Below are positions 7,862 to 15,852 of a DNA stretch of 28,111 nt, in pieces (position 1 is the stretch's first letter; every line of letters begins with the position of its first letter). The DNA comes from an uncultured Agathobacter sp. (GTDB taxonomy: Bacteria > Bacillota > Clostridia > Lachnospirales > Lachnospiraceae): positions 1 to 28,111 of the forward strand of contig CAKRKX010000023.1 of assembly GCA_934358675.1 (NCBI GenBank), written 5' to 3'. The position numbers and the translations under genes are program-made. Below the pieces are notes generated by a model. That model did no database searches, was not told where the DNA came from, and worked only from the letters and a program-made list of their open reading frames with translations.

Positions 7862-9208
7862 TCACTTATTGACGCGGACTGTTACTTTGTAAGTCTTTGC
7901 GCCCATTTTCATAGTTATGGTTGCGATACCGGCTCCCTTTGCAGTCACCTTACCGCTGGTCGTTACCATAGCAACTTTTTTGTTACTGCTGCTGTAGGTA
8001 ACCTTTTGTGTTGTTCCAAGAGCCTTGAACGTATCGGTTCCTCCTACCGACAGATTCATCGTACTCTTGTTTATAGCAACGCCTCCAAGGGTTGTGGTCG
8101 TATAATCTTTATCCACAGTAGTCGAACTCGTAAGCGAAGAAACTCTATATGTTTTCCCCGCAATCACAACTGAATTCTCCACATGCGCATTCCCCTTGAC
8201 CACAGTTACCTTCAAGCCGTAATGCTCCAAAATCTTCTTATATGTATTCGCCCGTCCGGTGTAATTTACTTTGCCTTTCTCCAGAGCCGTCTGAACCGAC
8301 GCCGAAGATCCACCTGCATCAATATGCGATGCCACCCACTGTTCCGCCGCAACCGCTTTCTCGTAATCGCTCATGGACGCAGTGACATAATTGTTCCATA
8401 TCGTATTCAGCACATTGTTTTGTGTTCTTGCAGCCACTTTAAACGTATAGGTAAAAATCTTGCTACCGACGGTTGCTGAAATCTTTGTGTTTCCTGCTTT
8501 CTTCGCCGTAACAACGCCATCTGAATTCACCGTTGCAACGGATTTATTAGAACTCTTCCAGGTCACATCCTTATTTGTATTAAGCACAGCAATCGTTTTC
8601 TTCTCACCGGCATACATTGAAGTTCCGTTCGGCTGAAGCTGCACCGAAGTACTGTTTGTGTAATGGATCCCATGGGCAAAAGCATAACGCTCCGCCTGTG
8701 AGCCATACGGTGCAACGATCGTGAGCCTGTTCAGATCACAGGTTGCAAACGCATCGTCCGCAATATTTGTCACGCTGGCAGGAATCGAAATACGATACAG
8801 CTGTCCTAATCCGTTAAAAGCTTTCGACTCGATCGTTGTGTAGCCGGACGGCATCGTGATCGTCTGAATGTTTGTCAATGTTGAAAATCCGGTTCCAAAA
8901 TTGGTAATCTTATAAGAACCGATCTTACGCGGCAACTTAACATTCTTCGAATTGCCAAAATAGGCAACCACGGTACACCCCTTCTTGGTTGTCGCTTTCT
9001 TCGGTAAAATATATACATATCTTGCAGCATCTTCCGCATATTTTGCTCCCGGATATAACTGATCGTCCTCCGCAAGCTGTGTCCAATTTACAGCAGCCTG
9101 CACCGATTCCGGAACCGCAATACTGCTTCCAGCCAATAGGCAGGCGGCCAGTAAACCAGCTACGTATTTTTTACCCCTATGATTTCCGGGATATTTTATT
9201 TTCCTCAC
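7862..9208 (-). CDS. Secreted LRR_5/BIG_2 protein with degenerate transglutaminase-like domain
   Basis: 448-aa exported surface protein. Signal peptide about 1-39 (SVQAA). Residues about 90-185 are BspA-type leucine-rich repeats (LRR_5), with IPASVTNIADDAF. BIG_2 domains lie at about 186-260 and 373-448, both with GVVTAKKAG-like cores. Between them, 262-358 fits a transglutaminase-like fold (YEKAVAAEQWVASHI, then TALEKGKV, then NAHVEN). The catalytic Cys position is Tyr316 and the Asp position is Ser357; only His342 remains, so it is probably inactive as an enzyme (inference). The start codon is GTG at 9208, with GGAGG nine bases upstream. First gene of a two-gene unit. Likely role: adhesion or binding at the cell surface. 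Confidence 0.8.
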   Translation of the reverse strand: MRKIKYPGNHRGKKYVAGLLAACLLAGSSIAVPESVQAAVNWTQLAEDDQLYPGAKYAEDAARYVYILPKKATTKKGCTVVAYFGNSKNVKLPRKIGSYKITNFGTGFSTLTNIQTITMPSGYTTIESKAFNGLGQLYRISIPASVTNIADDAFATCDLNRLTIVAPYGSQAERYAFAHGIHYTNSTSVQLQPNGTSMYAGEKKTIAVLNTNKDVTWKSSNKSVATVNSDGVVTAKKAGNTKISATVGSKIFTYTFKVAARTQNNVLNTIWNNYVTASMSDYEKAVAAEQWVASHIDAGGSSASVQTALEKGKVNYTGRANTYKKILEHYGLKVTVVKGNAHVENSVVIAGKTYRVSSLTSSTTVDKDYTTTTLGGVAINKSTMNLSVGGTDTFKALGTTQKVTYSSSNKKVAMVTTSGKVTAKGAGIATITMKMGAKTYKVTVRVNK

Positions 9209-9254
9209 TTATGTCTCCTCCCATCAATATTTCCAATGAGATAAATTCAAGCAT

Positions 9255-9260
9255 ATTATA
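9255..9260 (-). promoter_or_regulatory. Possible -10 box for LRR/BIG_2 operon
   Basis: TATAAT on the minus strand, 47 bases before the GTG start. The -35 at the right spacing (TAGTTT) is poor. It lies in the 93-base gap after the acyltransferase gene, which has no terminator that I can see, so read-through is also possible. Confidence 0.4.
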
Positions 9261-9301
9261 TCGTACTTTTTCCGCACAAACTACCAGTCCTGAGGAAGAT
9301 T

Positions 9302-10354
9302 TCAATTTTTTACTTTCAAAGCCTGCACGCTCCTGACACACCATGCGACAATACGTCCCCATATGTATGCACCCACGAAAATAATAAGAACATTGCCCCA
9401 CCATGGCAATCCCAGATGTGTCTTTGCAAATTGAGTTCCCAATTCTCTTCGAATAACAATATGTGCCAGATAAACTTCCAGTGAAATAACGCCCCACTTG
9501 CACCATATACTACGAACTGCCTTCGGTGTGTAGCAGAGTACAATAACAAGGAAAAAAGAAACTGCCACACCTCCGCACCAATATATGTAGCGCTGTAACA
9601 AACCATGATACATATGCATCTTATGTGCAGCAACATAAGATACGACAAATAGAACAATTGTCATAAGTGGGATTATAAATGAAACATATCTTTTTTCATA
9701 AACAAATTTTCCGCAAATACACCCCGTAAGAAAAACAGGTACTCTCGGCAAAGCCAAACTAATCGCCTGGTACAATCGAGGATATTCAAAATTAATTCCA
9801 ACTGTAATCATTACAATAATCAAAATCAAACCCACAGTTCGGCAAACCGAAGATATAACATTATTTTTTTCAAAAAAGAATCTATAAATATATGGATATG
9901 CAAAATACAGGATCAGTAAAAGTGATATATACCAAATTTGTCTATCACTATCAACCCAATATTGTAATAAGAACACACGATTCACAAATCCCCATATTGA
10001 AATTCTGTGCATAATAAGATATTGCAGCCAAAGCAGCATACTTGTAAAGCATACAGGATATACAATTCTGGCAATACGCTTTTTAATAAATGCGAAGAAA
10101 TCCGGATTCTTTACAAAGGAAAAATATAAACAAATTCCTGATAAAAACAAGAAAATATCCACACCCATATTTCCAAGTCCTACAAGTTCCATCAATGCAT
10201 GATATATGCTGTTCCCCTTTATAACAGGAAAATAATGGCTTTCTTTCATATGAAACAACATAACCCATAATATGCTGATTCCATAAATCTCGCTCCTGTA
10301 CTCACTGATTGCTTCCATACGGAATTTTCCATTCGTAATCGCTTTTTCTCTCAT
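9302..10354 (-). CDS. Acyltransferase-3 family membrane protein (OafA-like)
   Basis: 350-aa integral membrane protein with about ten hydrophobic helices, of the acyltransferase-3 family that O-acetylates surface polysaccharides or peptidoglycan. Seen: the N-terminal signature with SEIYGISILWVMLFH (21-35, His35 the expected catalytic residue) and GNMGVDIFLFLSG (about 61-73). There is no C-terminal SGNH domain; it is the short form. ATG at 10354 has AGGAG 13 bases upstream, a long spacer; Met13 is a weaker alternative. It lies downstream of the LCP gene but after a terminator (10407-10450), so read-through or an unseen promoter is needed. Possible target: the polymer made by the nearby operon (inference). 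Confidence 0.82.
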   Translation of the reverse strand: MREKAITNGKFRMEAISEYRSEIYGISILWVMLFHMKESHYFPVIKGNSIYHALMELVGLGNMGVDIFLFLSGICLYFSFVKNPDFFAFIKKRIARIVYPVCFTSMLLWLQYLIMHRISIWGFVNRVFLLQYWVDSDRQIWYISLLLILYFAYPYIYRFFFEKNNVISSVCRTVGLILIIVMITVGINFEYPRLYQAISLALPRVPVFLTGCICGKFVYEKRYVSFIIPLMTIVLFVVSYVAAHKMHMYHGLLQRYIYWCGGVAVSFFLVIVLCYTPKAVRSIWCKWGVISLEVYLAHIVIRRELGTQFAKTHLGLPWWGNVLIIFVGAYIWGRIVAWCVRSVQALKVKN

Positions 10355-10406
10355 CGTTCTTCTTTACTCCTGTTCTTACACGTTTCTCCTATCAATTTAA
10401 ACTTGC

Positions 10407-10450
10407 AAAACAAGCACTGACATCAAGAATCTACTCTCTGTCAGTGCTTG
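10407..10450 (-). terminator. Rho-independent terminator after LCP gene
   Basis: Perfect 12-bp stem (10439-10450 with 10411-10422), 16-base loop, followed by four T on the minus strand. It lies 22 bases after the LCP stop codon; the short T-run suggests partial read-through into the acyltransferase gene. Confidence 0.75.
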
Positions 10451-10471
10451 CTGATAATGTTTTTAACTGGT

Positions 10472-12013
10472 CTATTGTACTGTCGGCATCGTCATATCTT
10501 CATCTGAAAGAATTACGCCATCGATCACTTTATCTACAAGAATTCTTGCATAATTGATCTGCGTCTCGTCCGGATACATGACATAGCTGCGCTTCGTCGG
10601 CATAGAATAGGTCTTCTGTGAACTTCCCTGTCCCGATACTGCAAACGACTTTACGTTCCATGATGCCATATCAGAAAGCTGCATTCTGACCAAAGCTGAA
10701 ATATCGGAAGAACTCATATTGGTTGTAAACATTCCTTCCATACTGTTTAAGATTGCAGAATAATTGTTCAATACTGTCGTTCCCGAAGAAACTTTTTTAA
10801 TGATTGCTTCAATCGCCTGCATCTGATGACGGCCTCTTGCATTATCCCCATCCGCAAACGACTTGCGCTCTCTTACATAAGACAGGGCAACCGTTCCGTT
10901 CAGCTGATTTGTTCCCTGACTGATATAATATCCGCCCTCACTCGTGCGGAACGATTTCTCCGCCTCGATCGTAATACCGCCGATTGCATCGATCATTGTC
11001 GAGAATCCGTTAAAATTGATCTGTACATAGTAATCCACATTCTCCTGATAAAGATTACCGAGCGTTCCCATAGAACAGTCAATTCCATAGATACCACAGT
11101 GTGTCAGCTTATCGCGCATCTCTCCGCTCACCGTTGTCTGCACATAATAATCACGCGGTGTATTCAAAAGTAATACCTGCTTGGTTGTCGGATTCACAAC
11201 CGCAAGAATGTTAACATCGCTTCGGCTGGTTGCAAGTTTCAGATTTCTGGTATCCGATCCGCTGATATAGATAACAAACGGATCCTTGGTAATATCCTTC
11301 GTACTATTTGTATTATCCTTGGTAACAGTTGACTGTACCTCATTATCGTATAATGTCTTCGTCTTCTCGGAAAAATCCTTATACTCATCCTGACTCTCGA
11401 TCACATCCACATATGCAGCATTCAATACGATCGCATCCACATTGCCTGCATACAGTGCATCCACCATATCAAATACCGTGTCATAATTCTGTGTGCGGAT
11501 CGCCTGACCAAGATGATCAGTAATCTGTGTGATAGTTTTCTGCGTGTGCTCAAAATCATAATTCTGCGTGATGGCAAACACCCCATCCTTGATATCCGCT
11601 ACCGATTCTGCCGGGTTGTCCGCAAGTGCATAAACCGATACAGTATCCGTCACTACCACATTATCTGTAATATTGGAGATAGCATTTCCAGCCTGCCACA
11701 TCATGGAAGATGCCACAACGCATAGTGCCATCGTAATTGCAGAAATCACGCAGCCAATGCTCCTCTTGATATACAGTTTCTTTTTTTTCTTTTCTGCCGT
11801 TAATTTCTGTCCCTTTTTCTTCTTAACCTTCGAATAAAAGAAATAATAAACGATCGTCAAAAGCCAGATCAGAATCAATCCGACCAACATCAGGTATTTT
11901 GTCGGCAGCATATTCAGCCAGACAAAAACACCCCCTGTAATAATCGATACAATCAACTGGCAGATTAATATAATACCTGCCACGATTTTCCATTTACTCT
12001 TCTGTTTCTTCAT
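10472..12013 (-). CDS. LytR-CpsA-Psr (LCP) family wall-polymer ligase with extra extracellular domain
   Basis: LCP proteins transfer undecaprenyl-linked teichoic acid or capsule to peptidoglycan at the outer membrane face. The 513-aa product has three predicted membrane helices (about 9-32, 40-60, 84-106) with a Lys-rich loop. A segment at about 115-225 looks like the ligand-binding fold of family-3 solute-binding proteins (DTVFDMVDALYAGNVDAIVL). The LCP domain follows (about 246-405): SGSDTR (251-256), LNTPRDYYV (283-291), GGITIEAEKSF (345-355) and ARGRHQMQAI (392-401), with the Arg and Asp residues that bind pyrophosphate. An in-frame ATG at 12058 lies inside the -10 box of the promoter, so ATG 12013 (GAGAGAG upstream) is the start. 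Separate transcript, divergent from the metallo-hydrolase gene; probably serves the neighbouring polymer operon (inference). Confidence 0.9.
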   Translation of the reverse strand: MKKQKSKWKIVAGIILICQLIVSIITGGVFVWLNMLPTKYLMLVGLILIWLLTIVYYFFYSKVKKKKGQKLTAEKKKKKLYIKRSIGCVISAITMALCVVASSMMWQAGNAISNITDNVVVTDTVSVYALADNPAESVADIKDGVFAITQNYDFEHTQKTITQITDHLGQAIRTQNYDTVFDMVDALYAGNVDAIVLNAAYVDVIESQDEYKDFSEKTKTLYDNEVQSTVTKDNTNSTKDITKDPFVIYISGSDTRNLKLATSRSDVNILAVVNPTTKQVLLLNTPRDYYVQTTVSGEMRDKLTHCGIYGIDCSMGTLGNLYQENVDYYVQINFNGFSTMIDAIGGITIEAEKSFRTSEGGYYISQGTNQLNGTVALSYVRERKSFADGDNARGRHQMQAIEAIIKKVSSGTTVLNNYSAILNSMEGMFTTNMSSSDISALVRMQLSDMASWNVKSFAVSGQGSSQKTYSMPTKRSYVMYPDETQINYARILVDKVIDGVILSDEDMTMPTVQ

Positions 12014-12053
12014 ACATTCTCTCTCTTTGCCAAAATGGTACAATACAGACCTT

Positions 12054-12082
12054 ATCATAGCACCGCCAAAACCTACTGTCTA
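12054..12082 (-). promoter_or_regulatory. Promoter of LCP gene
   Basis: Minus strand: -35 TAGACA (12077-12082, 5 of 6), 17-base spacer, extended -10 TGCTATGAT (hexamer 12054-12059, 5 of 6). Predicted start near 12047, leaving a leader of about 34 bases before ATG 12013. Confidence 0.7.
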
Positions 12083-12146
12083 CTATATTTCAACGTATTT
12101 TCCCGAAAAAAGTATGGAAAGAAGTTATGCAGTATATCCTAATATG

Positions 12147-12155
12147 TGCTATAAT
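12147..12155 (+). promoter_or_regulatory. Extended -10 promoter of secreted metallo-hydrolase gene
   Basis: TGCTATAAT on the plus strand (hexamer 12150-12155), full extended -10 consensus, with no good -35. Predicted start near 12162, about 36 bases before ATG 12198. Divergent from the LCP promoter, about 90 bases apart. Confidence 0.65.
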
Positions 12156-12197
12156 CACTCTTGTTGTATTATTAATATAGATAGGACGGTTTTTATT

Positions 12198-14075
12198 ATG
12201 CGTAAAAAACTACTGACTTTATTACTTATTTTTTCCATATTCTTTACTTTCTTCCCCACACAAAATGCATATGCCGGTGTTAACGACACCGAACTCAACA
12301 TTTACGCAATGTACTTACCGGGCGAAGAAAAAGGCGATTCCGTTCTGTTGGAATCCAAGGGACATTATCTGGTTATCGATATGGGATCCTCTTCCCATGT
12401 AACCGCAATCATAAAACAACTTCTTGCTGTTGGCGCCAGTGACATTGACGTCATGTTCAGTCACCTTCACAAAGACCATGTCGGAGCATCATCCAGCAAC
12501 ATTCTTGCAGGATTAAAACAGCTGGAAGCTGCCAATATTCATGTAAACACGCTATATCTTCCGGATCCTTCTTTAGCACCGTATTCTCTGAATAATCAGC
12601 GAAGATATACGCGATTACAAAATTATATGACATCGCTTCCGAACAGTAAAATTGTATATTTGACGGTAGGTAATCATGTTACGGTAGGAGATGCGGACGG
12701 CGAGATCATCGGACCTCTTAATACTTATTCCTTTGTACCGCAAAAGTATGCGGTCACACCGGGAAGTACCTTAACAAAGTCCGGTGCATCGATCTACACC
12801 TATTACGAAAATAATTGTTCACTTGCAGCGATCTTTACCTGCGGAACAACCCGTTATTTTACAGCCGGAGACTGTATGGCGGACGAAGCCAATTATCTTC
12901 TGCAAAAATATGGAAATAATCTGCATTGCGATATTATGAAACTGTCTCACCACGGGACAGGTTCCGGAAACACAGCCGAAATTCTCGCTGCTATCCATCC
13001 AACGTATTCCTTTGCTTCAAATTCCAAATTCACCGGATTAAACGATGAGACCAACCGCTGGCAAACTTATGGAGCTGCCACCCGCGCAACCCAATATGGA
13101 ATGTGTTATCTTCCGGCAACCCAGAAGAAGACGATGATCTATCACATAAAAAACGATGAGATCACGCTCTACAAGGGAACAACGGTTTCCTCTAAAAATA
13201 AAGTGGACAAATGGATTTCCGTCTACGGCGAAGATGGATTCAACCGTGAATTCAATATGTATTATTTTGAGGATGGGGCTCCGCTGACCGGCGTTCAATA
13301 TATCAATAATCACTATTTCTACTTTGATGAAACCGGTCGAATGGGGTATGGACAATATTCTTCCCAAACCGGAAATTATCTGGGCTGGAGAACCTATGAT
13401 GACGGCCGGCGTTTTTATCGTTTATCCGAGAATGAAAAATATGCCTATATGGCAAAAGGATTTACTGATATCAAGGGCGAGAAATATTATTTCCGTGCCA
13501 ACGGACTACAGATGATCAACGACAAAAATGAGGTTGTTTTCAAACATCTGGGTTCCAATTACTATGCACTCACTCCGGAAAGTACATTCCTCTACGATGA
13601 GTGGTATGACAAAGTACAGACGCCTTCCGATTCAACAGATTCGGATAACACCACAGATGAAACCGATGAAGAAGAAAACGTTGATACCTACTATTTTGAT
13701 CAATCCGGAAAGATGGCACGTAATTGTATAAAAGAAATCGACGGATACTTCTATCTGTTTTCCAAGGATGGTACTTTAATTCTTCCGGAAGAAGATGTCG
13801 AATGCCAGCTGGTCACATTTAAAAATAAAACGTATGCTATGTACGAAGACGGAAGCTTATCGACCGATCAGATGGAAAAGATCGATGGCGCGAAGTACTA
13901 TTTTGATGCACATGGCGTCATGCAGAAAAGTACAATGGTCAAGATTGGAAAATACAATTATTACTTTGGTAAATCCGGCAGACTGGTTCGCGATCGCAAG
14001 ATCAAATGGAAAGGTCAAAAATACTATTGCAAACCGAGCGGTGTCGTCAAGAAAATTGTTAAAAAGAAAAAGTAA
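12198..14075 (+). CDS. Secreted metallo-beta-lactamase-fold hydrolase with wall-binding-type repeats (Pce/CbpE-like)
   Basis: 625-aa exported enzyme. Signal peptide 1-26 (NAYA). Metallo-beta-lactamase fold at about 30-330 with the metal motif HLHKDH (89-94), a GD at 224-225 and SHHGT (250-254). GDSVLLESKGHYLVIDMG (46-63) and the SHHGT region recall the catalytic module of pneumococcal phosphorylcholine esterase Pce from memory; ComEC-type nucleases share the fold and are the main alternative. From about 350 come aromatic/Gly repeats of choline/glucan-binding type (YYFDAHGVMQ-like units near 355-445 and 496-620), split by an acidic linker (478-494), ending in a Lys-rich tail. The first in-frame ATG (12027) lies upstream of the promoter; ATG 12198 opens the signal peptide. 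It is the only plus-strand gene, convergent with the LicD-containing operon. Confidence 0.8.
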   Translation: MRKKLLTLLLIFSIFFTFFPTQNAYAGVNDTELNIYAMYLPGEEKGDSVLLESKGHYLVIDMGSSSHVTAIIKQLLAVGASDIDVMFSHLHKDHVGASSSNILAGLKQLEAANIHVNTLYLPDPSLAPYSLNNQRRYTRLQNYMTSLPNSKIVYLTVGNHVTVGDADGEIIGPLNTYSFVPQKYAVTPGSTLTKSGASIYTYYENNCSLAAIFTCGTTRYFTAGDCMADEANYLLQKYGNNLHCDIMKLSHHGTGSGNTAEILAAIHPTYSFASNSKFTGLNDETNRWQTYGAATRATQYGMCYLPATQKKTMIYHIKNDEITLYKGTTVSSKNKVDKWISVYGEDGFNREFNMYYFEDGAPLTGVQYINNHYFYFDETGRMGYGQYSSQTGNYLGWRTYDDGRRFYRLSENEKYAYMAKGFTDIKGEKYYFRANGLQMINDKNEVVFKHLGSNYYALTPESTFLYDEWYDKVQTPSDSTDSDNTTDETDEEENVDTYYFDQSGKMARNCIKEIDGYFYLFSKDGTLILPEEDVECQLVTFKNKTYAMYEDGSLSTDQMEKIDGAKYYFDAHGVMQKSTMVKIGKYNYYFGKSGRLVRDRKIKWKGQKYYCKPSGVVKKIVKKKK

Positions 14076-14083
14076 GCATAACA

Positions 14084-14111
14084 AAGGGGCTGTCCTGCTG
14101 GACAGCCCCTT
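14084..14111. terminator. Shared hairpin between convergent genes
   Basis: Perfect 12-bp stem, GC-rich (14084-14095 with 14100-14111), four-base loop. It sits between the stop codons at 14075 (+) and 14122 (-). T-rich sequence follows only on the minus-strand side and is weak, so it should work best for the long minus-strand operon. Confidence 0.75.
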
Positions 14112-14121
14112 AACTTACTCC

Positions 14122-15834
14122 TTATTCATTTTTCTTCCATACCGCATCTGCGATCATGACTGAAATCAGCGGAATCGGCACATAAGGAATTTTCATTCCC
14201 GGTTTGAGAAGCATATGCTCACGATCCATCGATGGTCTGTGGTCCTTATCCCTCGGAACAAGGCTTCCATCGGTATGCACCCAATACCAGTTTTGTTTTT
14301 CCCTGATACGAATATACCAGCCCTCCAATGTATATCCATCTCTCTTGAACATATCATTGCGAGCAATCGTCTCTCCGTCATTCCGGAAGTCATGCTGACG
14401 ATATTCGATCTTACCATTAGAGATTGTCCTCAGCTCTTCCTTTTCTACATCAATCTCGCCACCTGACCATACAGCGTCAACTGAATTTCCATAATAGACA
14501 AAATCGGTTTCCATCTTCTTACGCAATGCATCGTAATCCGTATGCAGTCTCGGATTTTTCTCGGCATAGTCAATCGCCGACAAAATAAAATCGCCAGACT
14601 TTTGTCTTTCCTGTTCAAGGATCCGATCCACTTTACGATAATCAATCTCGCGGTCAAACGGTCTCTTTTCGATTCCCAACCGAATGCGTGCGCTGTGATA
14701 ACGTCTGCGCAAACCTTTCTGTGCCGCACGGTCTGCAAAATTTTTTCGTAATTCATCAAAGGTACGATCCGTAAGATCAAATGTCTCCAAAAGATTACTT
14801 AACTTATCCCCGTTTCTCTTACTGTTAAAGAATTTCTTATGAAACAGAATGCTAAAACAGGTCGCATGAAATGAGTTGGTAAAAATGCGATCCGCATATT
14901 TCAGATAGCCAAGCCATTCTCTCGGTCCTGCCGCAAAATCCTGAACGACTTCCACATCCTCCGTCTGAACCATGCCACCTTCAATCGGTATATGTGTCAG
15001 TTCCACAATCCGAACCTGATACATTTTCGCATATTGAATCGCCATATCAAACAATTCTTTTGGACGCTCCATTGCATAATAGACAACAATATAATTTTTA
15101 ATCTCCGGTTTAATCAGAATGTTCTCATACTCCTCCACCGGCAATAAGAGAACCGGATCGATCACGGTTGTCACCTGCTTTTCCGGTAACAGATTGTGCA
15201 CATAGTCTCCAAGACTTTTTTCCCGAACAGAAATAAAATCGATATCCGAAACTGCACGCGCAAAATAATCTTCTTCACATTTTGGCAAATCCTTAGGCAC
15301 ACCTCTACTGGCCGCATAGGAAATTTTCCACTTATTTTCCATTGTTTTACAATCCAGCAAAAAGCCCCTGTCAAATCCCCAATAATCATCGTAGGACCAT
15401 ATAACATCCGTCACACAAATGTAACAGTCAAATCCGCTATCAGCCACATCCAGCTTTAACTCATCGTATGCTTCGTCCGTCTTATCATAATAGGTCTGCA
15501 CAAAATCTTCAAATTTGTCAAAGCGTTCACAGCGCTCATCATGCAGCGCCGCGTACCCTTCCCACTTGAATTTATACTGTCGAAGTTTTATTTCCCTGTC
15601 CCGAATGCCTTCTTCTGTCTGCGGTTCCTTTTCCAACAGCTCATTATACTTTTTCTCATAATAAGAAGCAGGCTCTCTCGCAGGAAAATCATCATTATAA
15701 TTAGGGGTGTAATCAATAACTTTTGTCTCAATGCCATGCATCTGTAAAAAGCGCTGAAATGCCCAACTATGAATCGGGCATGCAAAATTCAACGATTTGG
15801 TATGCATGTTGATCGAAATCAATCCTATCTTCAT
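14122..15834 (-). CDS. Polysaccharide pyruvyltransferase-family protein with C-terminal extension
   Basis: 570 aa. Residues about 1-350 match the polysaccharide pyruvyl transferase family (CsaB/WcaK type, GT-B-like fold, ketal pyruvate addition to sugars from PEP). Seen: CVTDVIWSYDD (140-150), VREKSLGDYV (203-212), VIDPVLLLP (224-232) and the signature TNSFHATCFSILF (319-331), where family members usually have FHGT. About 220 residues follow, beyond the usual 350-400 length; within them FKRDGYTLEGWYIR (497-510) resembles the InlB-type/Listeria-Bacteroides (Flg_new) beta repeat. No signal peptide, so cytoplasmic. Last gene of the operon, 18 bases after the SDR gene; ATG 15834 has AGGAG. Whether it transfers pyruvate or another group is uncertain. 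Confidence 0.75.
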   Translation of the reverse strand: MKIGLISINMHTKSLNFACPIHSWAFQRFLQMHGIETKVIDYTPNYNDDFPAREPASYYEKKYNELLEKEPQTEEGIRDREIKLRQYKFKWEGYAALHDERCERFDKFEDFVQTYYDKTDEAYDELKLDVADSGFDCYICVTDVIWSYDDYWGFDRGFLLDCKTMENKWKISYAASRGVPKDLPKCEEDYFARAVSDIDFISVREKSLGDYVHNLLPEKQVTTVIDPVLLLPVEEYENILIKPEIKNYIVVYYAMERPKELFDMAIQYAKMYQVRIVELTHIPIEGGMVQTEDVEVVQDFAAGPREWLGYLKYADRIFTNSFHATCFSILFHKKFFNSKRNGDKLSNLLETFDLTDRTFDELRKNFADRAAQKGLRRRYHSARIRLGIEKRPFDREIDYRKVDRILEQERQKSGDFILSAIDYAEKNPRLHTDYDALRKKMETDFVYYGNSVDAVWSGGEIDVEKEELRTISNGKIEYRQHDFRNDGETIARNDMFKRDGYTLEGWYIRIREKQNWYWVHTDGSLVPRDKDHRPSMDREHMLLKPGMKIPYVPIPLISVMIADAVWKKNE

Positions 15835-15852
15835 ATCCGTCTCCTAGGTCTT

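Noticed and set aside
7862..9208. Active transglutaminase/protease call for the LRR/BIG_2 protein
   Set aside because: The positions of catalytic Cys and Asp are Tyr and Ser, so only a degenerate domain is supported.
12014..12058. Longer LCP reading frame starting at ATG 12058
   Set aside because: That ATG lies within the -10 hexamer of the LCP promoter, upstream of the predicted transcript start; ATG 12013 directly precedes the first membrane helix.
12027..12197. Longer frame of the metallo-hydrolase from ATG 12027
   Set aside because: It runs through the divergent promoter region and would bury the signal peptide; the extended -10 at 12147-12155 puts the transcript start after it.
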